A stretch of 64,000 nucleotides of DNA, from NCBI GenBank assembly GCA_046331705.1, contig JAXLQJ010000007.1, positions 1 through 64,000 on the forward strand, in the 5' to 3' direction. Both the position numbers and the translations under genes were made by a program. Of the stretch, positions 44,770 to 54,509 are shown in pieces (the stretch's first letter is position 1; every line of letters starts with the position of its first letter). The notes below the pieces were generated by a model, which saw nothing but the letters and a program-made list of their open reading frames with translations, searched no databases and was not told the DNA's origin. The DNA comes from JADJOY01 sp046331705 [NCBI: bacterium] (lineage in GTDB: Bacteria > JADJOY01).

Positions 44770-45687
44770 ATGCGGCTCGCGAGCTTCAATCTCTTCTTCT
44801 TTCCGGCGCACGCGCCCCATCGCATCGCGCGGACCGGAAGATCTCGAGCTGGTGGCGCGGGTGCTGGCGCGCCCTCGACGCGGACGTGCTGGTGCTGCCG
44901 GAGATCCTCGATCTCGCGGTGCTCGAACGGCTGCTCGAGGACGTCGGCCAACGCATCGGGCGTGACTATCGCCTGCGACGAGAACGGGAAAATGGCCTGC
45001 CAGCGCGGGAAGCGCTCAGATCCTCAAGGTCGCGATGGCCTTCGACGCGCGCCCCCTGACGCTGGTCCGCCGTCACAAGCTGCCGAGCCCTGCGGGGCGC
45101 AGCGTCGTCCTCGAGCCTTCCTCGGAGCGCGCCTCCGGCGAGACGCTCACGGTCATCGGCGTGCACCTGCGCTCGTCCGGCGCCGCGCCGAACCCGGACG
45201 TCGACGACCCAGGCGCGCCGAAGCGCACGCGCGAGACCCACGCCATCGCGGCGTGGGTGGAGGATTCGACGCCGACGCACCTTCGTGGGGCTGCCGACCG
45301 CCGACGCCGTGCTGCTCGGCGACTTCAACGAGCCGCGCGGCCGTGCCTCGCTGGCGCCGCTCACGGAAGGCGCGACGACGAGCTGGCACTGGCACGAGCC
45401 GACGCTGGATCCCGCCGGCGCGAGCGACGGAGACGACGACACGGCACCTTGGTCGAGCTACCTCGACCGGTCGGTCCTCGATCGCCTCACGTCGCCGCGA
45501 GTGACGGCGCGGGCCTCCGGCGAGGCGCGGATCTACGCCTTCGACCGCGACCCCACGATCGCCGATCCCGCCTGGATGCACGCCGACGGACCGACGATCA
45601 TCCCGGGGATCGGCACTCCTTCCTCCACGCGGTGCCGAATCTCTACCGCGTCTCGATCACCGCCCGATCTACCTCGATCTCGCGTGA
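44770..45687 (+). CDS. Endonuclease/exonuclease/phosphatase-family (EEP) protein (frameshifted)
   Basis: Pieces from different frames give an EEP fold: MRLASFNLFFFPAHAPHRIA at the start, DADVLVLPEILDLAVLERLL, ETLTVIGVHLRSS (metal-site His region), DAVLLGDFNEPRGRASLAPL with the GDFNE motif, and finally SDHRPIYLDLA followed by TGA. Family members cleave phosphodiester bonds in DNA, inositol phosphates or sphingomyelin. One missing G near 45655 explains the loss of the SDHRPI motif in the long frame. It follows the GH5 gene, divergent from it. Confidence 0.6.
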
Positions 45688-45694
45688 CGCCTGA

Positions 45695-46987
45695 TCAAGG
45701 CCCGCGGCCGAGATCCTGGGGCAGGTACCGAGCAGCACGGACGAAGAGCGGTACCGACAGCGCGCTGACCGCGATCACCGCCAGCAGCGAGTAGCGGATC
45801 GCGAGCGCGCCGTGGCTCGCGGCCAACGCATCATGCCGATGCCGACCACCAGTGGCCCCAAGCCGAGCCCCACGAGGTTGAGCACGAACAGGACCACCGC
45901 CGACGCCGTCGCCTGCATGTGCGGCGTCACGACCCTGGGTGACCGCCAGCATCGAGTCCCACGTACATCTGTGCCGCGACGTAGAACGGAACGAACGAGA
46001 GCAGGGCCGCGCCGGAGCTGGGCGCCAGCAGGAAGCCCACGCCGAACGGCACGTGCAACGCCGACACGATCGCCGAGAGCCATCCGTACCAGCGCGGGTC
46101 GCGAGCGAGGCGATCGGCGAGGGCGCCGCTCAACCAAGCGCCGAAGGTCCTGGTTGATCCCCACGATCAGGCCCAGCGAGAGCCCCACCTGCCCGATCGG
46201 CATCGCGTGAACGCGCTGCAGGAACGACGCGCCCCAGGTCAGGAACGCATACCTGCCGAGGGTGTTGCAGCAGCCGCGGCCACCACGTACACCAGCGCCG
46301 CGCCACGAGGTAGCGCAGCACCTGCGCGAGCGTCGCGCGATCGGGAAGCCGGCGCGACGGCCCCTGCCGGCCGGCGCTCGGGCTCGCGCACCGTCCAACG
46401 CACCAGCGCGCTGCGCAGCGCGCCCGAGGCCCACTCAAGAAGAACGCCGTCTCGCCACGAGAAAATGCGGCCACGTATCCCCTCCCACGAACGCGTCACC
46501 CCGATGCAGACACCGGTCGCGTAGAGCGCGAGCAGGTCGCGCGGCGCTGGGGTGGGAAGTAAATCGGAGAGCAGCGAGTGGGCCGGCGGGCTTCCCGCCG
46601 CCTCGCTGATCCTGACCGCGACTCGCGCCAGCGCCAGCCCCAGAACCCGCGGGCGAGCCCCGAGCACGCCGTCATGCCGCTCCAGAGCGTCAGCCTGGGC
46701 GCGATGATCGTGCGGCGCGGCCGCGATCCGCCCAGCGCGCGATGGGGATTCCCGCGACCGTGTAGGAAGAGCGCGAACGCGAAGCCGTCATCAGGAAGCC
46801 CATCGCCGTATCGACGCCCCGAGGTCCTTCTTGATCGGCTCGAGCAGGATCGCCAGCACCTGCCGGTCGACGAAGTTGAAGACGTAGACTAGCGACAGCA
46901 GCGCGAGCACGTAGTAGGCGTACGCACCCGGCTCCGGGGGCGCGGCCGACCCGGAGCTTCGACGGGATTCGGGTCTTCGGCGTGCAT
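45695..46987 (-). CDS. Major facilitator superfamily transporter, Spinster-like (frameshifted)
   Basis: Reading the minus strand with frame changes gives a 12-helix MFS carrier: YYVLALLSLVYVFNFVDRQV, ILLEPIKKDLGAS, IPIARWADRG, EAAGSPPAHSLLSDL, YAFLTWGASFLQRVHAMP, VGLSLGLIVGINQ, and SALHVPFGVGFLLAPSSG. The N-terminal VDRQ and RWADRG/EAxGSP motifs are typical of the Spinster-like MFS group. In eukaryotes Spinster proteins export sphingolipid phosphates; bacterial members carry unknown hydrophobic anions. The start is the ATG at 46987. Indels occur about every 150 bases. Confidence 0.6.
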
Positions 46988-47032
46988 GCGCTCGTGAGTC
47001 AGCGGGGACGCGCGATCCTACGCCACGCGAGG

Positions 47033-48356
47033 CCGTCCTGGCGCGCCGACTTCGTGGTATCTTCGCGTACGCCCACAGCGTTCCGCGGCTCCTCTACACG
47101 GCGCACACGCTCACCTCGCTCAGGCCCGCGGTGCAACTCGACGAACACGTCGCGCTCGAGTGCTCGCCGATCACCTCGGCTCGCTCCATCCCGCGGTGCG
47201 GGCACAGGACGCGTACCTGGACCGCGGCCCAACGCGGCGTGGCGCTGCGCGCGTTGCGCGCGCCGTCGCCGAGAACCGGGCAGGCTCTATCCCGGCTCGG
47301 CGGACGAATGGGAGACGATCGGCCGCGCGCTGGCGAAGCTCGACGCCCGCAGCGGCGCACGCCTTGGCGGAGTCGACCGCCATCTCTTCACCCTCGACGT
47401 CCGCTATTGGGCGCAGCGCCGTCGTTTCCGCACCTCGCCGCCGCCCTCGGCGAGCCGACGACGCCGCGGCAGCGACGCTCGTCCGCGACGCGTTCGGCGC
47501 AGCGCTCGCCGCGCACGCTTCGCCCGCGGTCTTGGCCGGATCGCGCAGCGCTGCGCCGGCGCATCCTCGACGGAGACCCTCGCCCTCGTCGCGGGTTACC
47601 GCCTCCCGCAGCCGCCTGGCTGGTGGCGGAGGCGAGCGCCAGCCAGCCCGCGGCGATGAACTCGCTCGCCGCGCTCGCGGCGCTGGCGGCCGTTCCGCCT
47701 CGCGCTGGACGCGTCCGCCGTCGCGAAGCCCGAGGCGCGCTGCGCTCGCTCATGACGAGCGCCGAGCTCTGCTTCGTGCAGGCCGCTCGCTTGGTGGGCG
47801 AGTTCATCGAGGCGGTTCCATTCGTCACCGGTGAGCTGGCGGCGAAGATCGACGCCCTCGCGGCCACCGTGCGCGCACTACCCGCCAGCGAGGAGCCGGT
47901 CCCCTGGCTCGATACCGTGGCGACCGCGGCCGCTTGGTCCGAGTAGCTCAGAGCTCGTCTGCGCCGGGCTGGCGCGCTGGGTGACGCTTCACCCGCCGCC
48001 CATTGCCGGGCGCTGGCACGCTCGTTGGCGCAGCTCACCCGCTCGTCCCGGCTCTCGGCGAGGATGCGCTCGATCGTCTCGCCGAGGTTGCTCAGCTCGC
48101 CCCCGATGGGCGATGCGAGCTCTTCATGCAGGCGAGCCTCCGCGAGACCCGTGCCGAGGTCGTCGAGACGTTCGTGGCGCTCGCCGCCGCCGCCGAGCTG
48201 GGGTGCGCGGAGCGCGTCGATGCGCTCGTGGGGGCCTTCCACCGCGAGCGAACCACGGGACGCCGGGCCAAACGGTTGCTGCGCGCGCTCACGCGATTGA
48301 GCGAGCTCGCCGAGCCGTGGGGATCAGCTCTGGTGCGCCGCCCTCGGCCCTGCTTG
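47033..48356 (+). CDS. Unrecognised helical protein on the plus strand (frameshifted)
   Basis: Fragments suggest one long, Ala/Leu-rich helical protein in the plus direction: PRLLYTAHTLTSLRPAVQLD, AVRAQDAYLDRGP, DEWETIGRALAKLDA, TLVRDAFGAALAAHASPAVL, TSAELCFVQAARLVGEFIEA, CELFMQASLRETRAEVVETF, ending near AALGPA and a TGA about 48354. The family is not recognised and the exact start and end are uncertain. Spacing between pieces and agreement of direction support coding, but I have no functional call. Confidence 0.3.
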
Positions 48357-48708
48357 AGCGCCGCCGAGTCGAGCTCCGAGAGCGCGCTGGTGCTGGCCGT
48401 GCTCGCGGAGCGGCCGCCTGCGATGCCGGTCGCCGCGCTTGCCGTAGCCCAGCATGCGCCGTGCACGAGCTGGTGCACCACTACGGCGTGCGTTTCGGTG
48501 GGATACGCGCTCACGGATCTTCCGCGCGGTCAATGGACGCCGCCGCCCCCCCGCTCATGGCCTGATCCGCGCGCGCCAGAGGCGCGCCGCCGAGCGTTGC
48601 GCGTCGATCGAGGTGGGCCCCACGAAAACGGCCTTCAAGGCGGGCGTCCGGAAGAGCCCCCCGAAGAACCATCGGCGCGCTCGCGACGGCGAGCTCATCC
48701 GCGGCCCG
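48357..48708. other. No clear gene between the helical protein and NTF2-like protein
   Basis: About 350 bases with short open frames in several directions, none convincing. A weak plus-strand fragment (HELVHHYGVRFGG) could belong to a second damaged gene, but I cannot support it. Confidence 0.3.
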
Positions 48709-49112
48709 TTAGAGCGCTTCGAGGAAGCGCAGCACCAGCCGTCGCGAGGAAGCGCCAGCCGGCGCGGTGCGGACGTACTCGTCGTCGTAGTGACCGCCGC
48801 CGATTCGGCGCTGGCCCTCGATGCTGGCGCGCAGTCCAGATAGCGCGGCCGCCGCCCTGATCGCCATCCAGATCGACGACGTGGTTGGCGACGAACGGCA
48901 GGAACTCGTTGGCCCCAGCGACGAGCTGTCGGTAGTTCTCGAGCAACGCGGCGCGGCCCCGGATCGGCGGCCGATCGCCGGTGTCCATGACCTCGTCCTC
49001 GGCGAACAGGTCGATGGCCGCGGTGACGTCGCGCCACACCGCGTCGGCGTAACGGCGCGCCAGGTCACGGATCGCCTCGAGATCCTCGAGGCGCGCTGGG
49101 GTCGTGCACGTT
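48709..49112 (-). CDS. SnoaL/NTF2-like small protein (frameshifted)
   Basis: Frames combined give DLEAIRDLARRYADAVWRDV, DLFAEDEVMDTGDRPPIRGR, ALLENYRQLVAGANEFLPFV, RRIGGGHYDDEYVRT and ending LRFLEAL, the usual NTF2/SnoaL four-helix-plus-sheet layout. It is preceded by the EtfD-like gene, whose end overlaps its start region. A related protein (27107) also lies near a P450, so the pair may act in the same pathway. Homologues range from isomerases to non-enzymatic pocket proteins. Confidence 0.6.
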
Positions 49113-51183
49113 CACGCCTCGAGAGCTCCTCGGCCACCAGCTCCGCGATGTCGGCGGCGCGGATCGATCAGTCCAGGGTCTTGAGCGCGTCGTCGAACAT
49201 CTGCATGCAGAGCAAAGGGGTGAGACCGCCGCGGTCTTGGCGCCGCATTCACGTCGGCGAGACGCAGGTGATTGATGCGCGTCTTGGGATCGTCGTCCAT
49301 CCAGGCGTAGCCGCCGCCCGCGCCGCAGCACAGCGACTTCGACCGGCTGCGCCCCATCTCGATTCGCCTGCCCGGAACGGCGAGCGAGTCGAGGACCTCT
49401 CGCGGCGCCTCGTACACGCCGCCGGCGCCCCAGGTAGCAGGGATCGTGATAGGTGAGCGCGTCGAGCCCGGCGCGCAGTCTGAGCTTCCCGGCGCAGCAG
49501 GTCGGCGATGAGCTGGTGCGTGGCGGACCACCTCGTAGTTTCCGCCGAAGTCGGGATACTCAACGGGTAGCTGTTGAAGCAGTGCGGGCAGGTGGTGATG
49601 ATCTTCCTCATCTGCATTGCGCCAGCGCGTCTCGATGTTCTGCTTGCGCAGAGCTGAAGGTGAACTCGCCTCCCACGCGCCGCGCCGGGTCGCTGGTGCA
49701 CGCTTCCTCGATCGCGAAGTCGACCCCCGCCGCCTTGAGCACCTTCACCATGGCGCGGGTGACCTGGATGCTGCGGTCGATCATCGCCCCGGTGCAGCCC
49801 ACCCAGGTGTTCGGCGTGCGCACCGTCGCCGAGCACCTTCACGTCCAAGTCCTGGTACTCGTCACGGTTGTAGCGGCGCCTTCGCTCAGGGGCAAGGTGC
49901 ATGCGGGTCATCCATGTTCTTCAGGAAGAGCTGGCCGGGTACGCTCATCTTCGAATCGGTCAGCGGTGAGGACGCATGTCGACCATCTTGGGATGTGCTC
50001 GATGAAGACCGGGCACTCGTGGGTGCACGCGCCACAGGTCCGACATCCCCAGAGCTCGTCCTCCAGCACCGCGGGGTGCGCGCGCCGGGCTCGGCGGGCG
50101 CCTCGCCGAAGAGCGACGGGCGGGTCGAGACGTCACTGGCGGGCGGCGGTGCCCGCACTCGACGCCCGCGACGGTCTGTCTCCGGGCGAGGCGCGCCAGC
50201 AACGACGAGGGGCCGACGCCGCCAGGTGCGCCTTCATGTCTTGAATGAGCTTCCGCGGCGGTAGGCACACCGCTCAGGCTCGCGGGACAGACCGCCTTCG
50301 CAACGGCCGCAATTCATGCACGCATCGAGATCGAGCAGGCTCTTCCACGGATACGTCGATGCGGCTCGTGCCCAGGACCACGTCGCCCTCGGGATCGGCC
50401 TCGAGCGCCTTGTCGATGTCGAAGTGAGCGAGCTTGCCGCTCGGGCCCAGATTCCGCAGCAGGTGCGGATGCGTTCGCGGTGCCGAACCAGAGGAGCTTT
50501 CCGTACGCCATGTAGCCGAGAAGCGAGAACGCCGTGGCGGCGTGGAACCACCAAACACCCCGGTGAAGCGCACGCAAGGCATCCTCGCCGAGCCCGGCGA
50601 CGCCACCAGGTAGCCGCCCGGAGACCACACCGCCAGCGACGGGTTCTGCCGCAGCTGGTGGCGGCGATGCGCAGGCCCTCGACGACGAAGCCTTGCGCGA
50701 AGACCAGCCCCAAGAGCCCGATCGCGATCCAGTCGTCGGTGATGGTGTGCAGCCGCGGCACCTTCTTCGCAACGCTGCGCCGCCACAGGAAGATCGCGCA
50801 GCCCACCAGCCCGAGGACGCCGAACACGTCGCTCACCAGCGAATAGCCCCGATAGAAGGGCCTCGTGCAGGAAGTGGATGCCGGTCCATTCCTTGGACGG
50901 CGATCAGGCCGGTCGCGACGAGCTCGACCAGGAACCCGTAGAAGACGAAGAGATGGGCGACGCCCGGCACCGGATCGCGCAGGCGGCGGTGCCCGAAGAT
51001 CTCGACCACGAGGCCGCGAATCCGCTCCGCCATGCGATCGGTGCGAATTCCCGGCGGCGCCGAGACGAATGAGCCGTATGCGTCGGTGGATGCCGCGGAC
51101 CGCGAAGCCGAGGCCACGGCCGCGAAGCCGTAGATCAGCATGCCGAGGGCGATGTTCCAGTAGATCGGTCGAGTCGCTTCCAT
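49112..51183 (-). CDS. Membrane Fe-S oxidoreductase, EtfD-like (HdrDE-type; frameshifted)
   Basis: A predicted inner-membrane protein of about 670 residues. The N-terminus (start ATG 51183) is a nitrate-reductase-gamma-like helical domain: YWNIALGMLIYGFAAVA, VAHLFVFYGFLVELVATGLI, YSLVSDVFGVLGLVGCAIFL. Then two 4Fe-4S clusters: CMNCGRCE (about 50310) and CRTCGACTHECP (about 50040). Two CCG domains follow: WVGCTGAMIDRSIQVTRAM, TTCPHCFNSYP and SLCCGAGGGYAWMDDDPKTR. This order is that of EtfD, which moves electrons from reduced ETF to membrane quinone, and EtfB/EtfA lie 3.3 kb away. At least six indels break the gene. Confidence 0.7.
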
Positions 51184-51252
51184 CGTTCTCGTCTCGTTCG
51201 TGAGGATGCTCTCGGTGCCTGGATGCTCGGTGCCCGCGTGCGCGCCGCTCGC

Positions 51253-51619
51253 CTAGCCGCCCGCCGCTTCCTTCTCGCGCTCGGCCAGGCTCGCCATCAG
51301 GGTGTCGAAACCGAACTGTCCCACCGGCCAGCCGGCGTACGGCGACGTGGATCATCAGCTCCGACAGCTCCTTCTTCGTCAGGTCCTTCTTGAGCGCTTG
51401 GCGCAGATGGAGGGCGAGCGACTCTTCCTTCATCTGCAGCGCCAGGATCGTGAGCGTGATCCAGGCGCCGATCGCGGGATCGAGAGTCCTTCTCGAGCCC
51501 ACACGTCCGCGAACAGGTTCTCGACGGTGATCCTGAAAAGCCGGACCCTGCTCGGGCGGGCGAAGCCGATGACTTCCTCGAAGACCGCGCACCCTTCTCG
51601 AGAACTTCTCGGACGGCAT
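51253..51619 (-). CDS. Carboxymuconolactone decarboxylase-like protein (frameshifted)
   Basis: Pieces such as AGWPVGQFGFDTLM at one end, DLTKKELSELMIHVAVYAGW, and AWITLTILALQMKEESLALH give the CMD/AhpD alpha-helical fold. ATG start at 51617-51619, TAG end at 51253-51255. The redox Cys pair of AhpD is not seen, so a decarboxylase or ring-opening role is more likely. It lies between the EtfD-like and P450 genes, a typical companion in aromatic or steroid catabolic islands. Confidence 0.55.
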
Positions 51620-51698
51620 GAGCGCGCTCTCCTCTCTCCTCGCCGGCGTGCGGCGGCGGAGGCCGTCGGCGTCACGGAGGGTCTGCGCGGGGCGAGCG

Positions 51699-52880
51699 CT
51701 AGGCCGCCACCAGGCATCGGCAGCCGATCAGGCCCCGCGGACGTCGGTTCTGGACGTTGTACTTCGCCCGCAGGCACCAGGTCGCGCGCGCGCGAGCAGC
51801 ACGTCCAGAAGAGAACGTGAGTGTCTCGAGGCGCGCGAGCATCAGGCCCAGGCAATGGTGGATGCCGCTGCCGAACGAGAGATGGTCGTTGTCGCAGACG
51901 CGGTCCACGAGGGTCCGGTCAGCTCGGCGAAGACCCGCGGGTCCGCGGTTGCCGGCGGCGATGGTGAGCATCACCCGCGCATTCGCGGGGATGGTCTGGC
52001 CATGAAGCTCGATCGGTCGCGTGGTCTCGCGGAAGAAGCATTTCGAGGGCGGCCCGAAGCGCAGCATCTCCGCCGCGCCCGGCGAGCTCCTCAGCGCCGC
52101 GCGCTGGCTACGAGCTCATCAGGTTGGCCATCAGCGCCAGGAGCGCATTGCCCAGAAGGTTCGTGGTGGTCTCGTTGCCGGCGATCAGGAGCAGGATGCA
52201 GAAGTGGGCGGCTTCCTTGTCCGTGAGCGCCTCGCCATCGCCGGCCTGGGCCACGCGCGTAGTCGGGTCCTCGCGGGCCGTGCGCCGCTCGCGCACCTTC
52301 GCGTGAAGTAGTCGTTGAGCGCCGAACGGCGGTGCGCCTTTCGACCTCGGCATCGAGTGCTGTGGCGACGCCCTCGACCATCGGAATGGACAGCGCTTGA
52401 ACTGGGCGAGGTCGCCGTCGGGATGCCGAGCATCTCCACGATGACCTGGACAGGCAGCGGCAGCGTGGCTCGGAACGCATCGAACAGGGCACCATCAGCG
52501 TGCCGAGGCCGAATCAGCTCCTCGCAGATCGCGCGGATCCCGCCCCCAGGCCTCTTCGATCGCGCGGCGCGTGAAGACCGCCTGGACAGCGATGCGGCGC
52601 AAGCGGGTATTGCTTGGGCGGATCCGTGGCGATCAAACCCGGCTGGAAGCCGAGCTCGGTGAAGTTGCCCGCGCCGAGGAGTACGTCTGGTGGTCGCGAA
52701 ACGCCTCGCGCACGTCGGCGTAGCGCGTCAGCACCCAGTAGCCGCGCCGGGCGACGTGATAGAGCGGCGCCTCGTCGCGCAGGCGCGCGTACCAGAGGTA
52801 CAGGTCCGCGACGACGGCCGCATCGAAGGATCGAAGTCGAGCAACGCTTGAGCCCCCGAACGCCGTGATTCAGGCCGTTG
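51699..52880 (-). CDS. Cytochrome P450 (frameshifted)
   Basis: Assembled from several frames: near the N-terminus GNFTELGFQPGLIATDPPKQ; I-helix LLIAGNETTTNLLGNALLAL (the A/G-G-x-E-T-T motif), then RVMLTIAAGNRGPAG, and the haem loop SFGSGIHHCLGLMLARLETL with the ligand Cys. Without the indels it would be about 395 residues. It faces the second KstR-like operator (52899-52912). Substrate is unknown; the neighbouring genes suggest a hydrophobic catabolic substrate. Confidence 0.75.
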
Positions 52881-52898
52881 ACGCCTTGACGCGCCAAG

Positions 52899-52912
52899 TA
52901 GAACATGTTTCA
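52899..52912. promoter_or_regulatory. KstR-like operator palindrome (TnnAACnnGTTnnA), copy 2
   Basis: TAGAACATGTTTCA fits TnnAACnnGTTnnA at every fixed position and, with its flank, TAGAACATGTTTCATTTTG matches copy 1 at 17 of 19 positions. It lies in the divergent gap between the P450 (minus) and nitronate monooxygenase-like (plus) units; TTGACG at 52886-52891 could be a -35 box with the palindrome in its spacer. Two near-identical sites in two divergent promoters of related catabolic units argue for one regulator. Confidence 0.6.
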
Positions 52913-53021
52913 TTTTGGAAGGAAACCGGTTCGACCTCACCTCGCGTTCGTACCCAAAATCAGGCGCTTTTCGTTCCTCCACCCGAAGTTCCGCTGGAAC
53001 GCGTTCCCGGCGAAGGCTCCG

Positions 53022-54100
53022 ATGGCGAAGGAGAATCGCTCCACACCCCGTTCTGCGAGATGTTCGGGATCGAGTACCCGATCATCGCCTTCACCCACTG
53101 CAGGACGTGGTGGTCGCGGTCACCAACGCCGGCGGCTTCCTCGGTGCTCGGCGAGGCGATGCACACGCCCGACGAGATCTCGGCCGACATCAAGTGGACC
53201 GCGATCGCATCGGTTCCAAGCCCTTCGGCGTGGATCTCGATCCTGCCGGTGCTGCTCGCGGGCGGTCTGGACGAGCTCCAGTCGAAGATCCCCGACGGCC
53301 ACCGCGCCTACGCGAAGATGATCCACGAGAAGTACGACGTGCCGGCGCCCAAGGGCAAGAGGCGCTTCACCAATGGGGCGAGGCTCAATCAGCAGATGGC
53401 GCGCGCCCAGCTCGAGATGCTGCTGGAAGAGCAGGTGCCGCTGCTCTCCAGGCCTCGGCAACCCGGCGTTCATCGATGCCGCTCATGCCCGCGGCATCAA
53501 GGTGTTCGGGCTGATCGGCAAGACTCGTCAGGCCAAGCGTGAGATCGAAGCGGGTGTCGACGGCATCATCGCCCAGGGCTTCGACGCCGCAGGCCACACG
53601 GGCGAGATGGGCACCTTCAGCATCGTGCCGAAGGTCGTCTCGGTCGCCCAGGGTCGTCCCGTCATCGCGGCTGGTGGTGTGACCGGGCCGTCACCTGGCC
53701 GCCGCGCTCTGCCTGGGCGCCGCAGGCGTGTGGACCGGCACGCTCTGGCTGGCGTCGCGCGAGAGCGACGTCGACATGATCATCAAGGAGCGGCTGATCG
53801 CCTCGAGCGCCGAGGACACCGACCTCGAAGTCGATCTCCACGACGATGCGCGTGCTCAAGTGCCCATGGACCACCGAGTGGAAGAAGCCCGAGGCCCCCG
53901 CCCCGCTACCGGCGCGCCTATCAGATGCTCCTCAGCTCGCCGTATCCAGGGCGCCAACGACAACCGCCGCGGTGACCTCGCGGCCGGAGGCTGGCCGGCC
54001 AGGGCGTGAGCTTCGTGACGGCCATGAAGCCGGCCTTGGATCGTCTGGACGTCGTCGACGGGCGCTCTGACCTTCGAACCTCACCGGCGGCGACGAGTGA
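53022..54100 (+). CDS. Nitronate monooxygenase-like flavoprotein (2-nitropropane dioxygenase family; frameshifted)
   Basis: A TIM-barrel FMN enzyme: CEMFGIEYPIIAFTH, AMHTPDEISADIKW, VFGLIGKTRQAKREIEAGVD, GIIAQGFDAAGHTGEMGTFS, GRPVIAAGGVTGPS and GAAGVWTGTLWLASRE. The Gly-rich GRPVIAAGG motif binds the phosphate of FMN and AGHTG matches the conserved loop of NMO relatives. Substrates of this family are nitronates or enoyl-type molecules, and some act in steroid catabolism. The end at 54100 was chosen from LTGGDE followed by TGA. Start uncertain (ATG 53022). It is divergent from the P450 across the operator. Confidence 0.65.
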
Positions 54101-54402
54101 CCGTGACCGAGTCGCAGCAACCGACGTATGCGGCCGTGCCCGGCTTCGACGCGAGCGTCGCCGGCAAGCGCGCCGGAAATGCGACGGCGAGCGGCCCGTC
54201 CTGGGAACGCGCTACGCGGGGCAGGAGTTCTCGGGACGCTGAGCGGCGATTACGTCGACCACGGCGATCCACCGTGGCGCTGGTATTTGCTCCGCGACCT
54301 CAAGCGAAAGCCGGACAACTACGCCAACGAATGCGTCGTGGTGCAGAATCGGGCAGCGTCTTCCTGGTCGACGAGCCCAACCGCGTTCAGGAGCGACCGT
54401 GA
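54097..54402 (+). CDS. Small hypothetical protein (frameshifted)
   Basis: An open unit between the nitronate monooxygenase-like gene and etfB. Fragments: TVTESQQPTYAAVPGFDASV, DPPWRWYLLRDLKRKPDNYA, GSVFLVDEPNRVQERP and a stop at 54400-54402. The mixture of frames shows one or two indels. I do not recognise the family. Position inside the plus-strand operon suggests it belongs to the same pathway. Confidence 0.35.
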   Translation: MTVTESQQPTYAAVPGFDASVAGKRAGNATASGPSWERATRGRSSRDAERRLRRPRRSTVALVFAPRPQAKAGQLRQRMRRGAESGSVFLVDEPNRVQERP

Positions 54403-54509
54403 CCAGCATGGCAGTCGTTCCCGGTGGCGCGGCCCCGGCGCAACGAGTGCCCCGACCGATCGGCCCGACCAGCCAGCGACCGGCAGCCTCGAATCCTGGA
54501 GATCAACCC

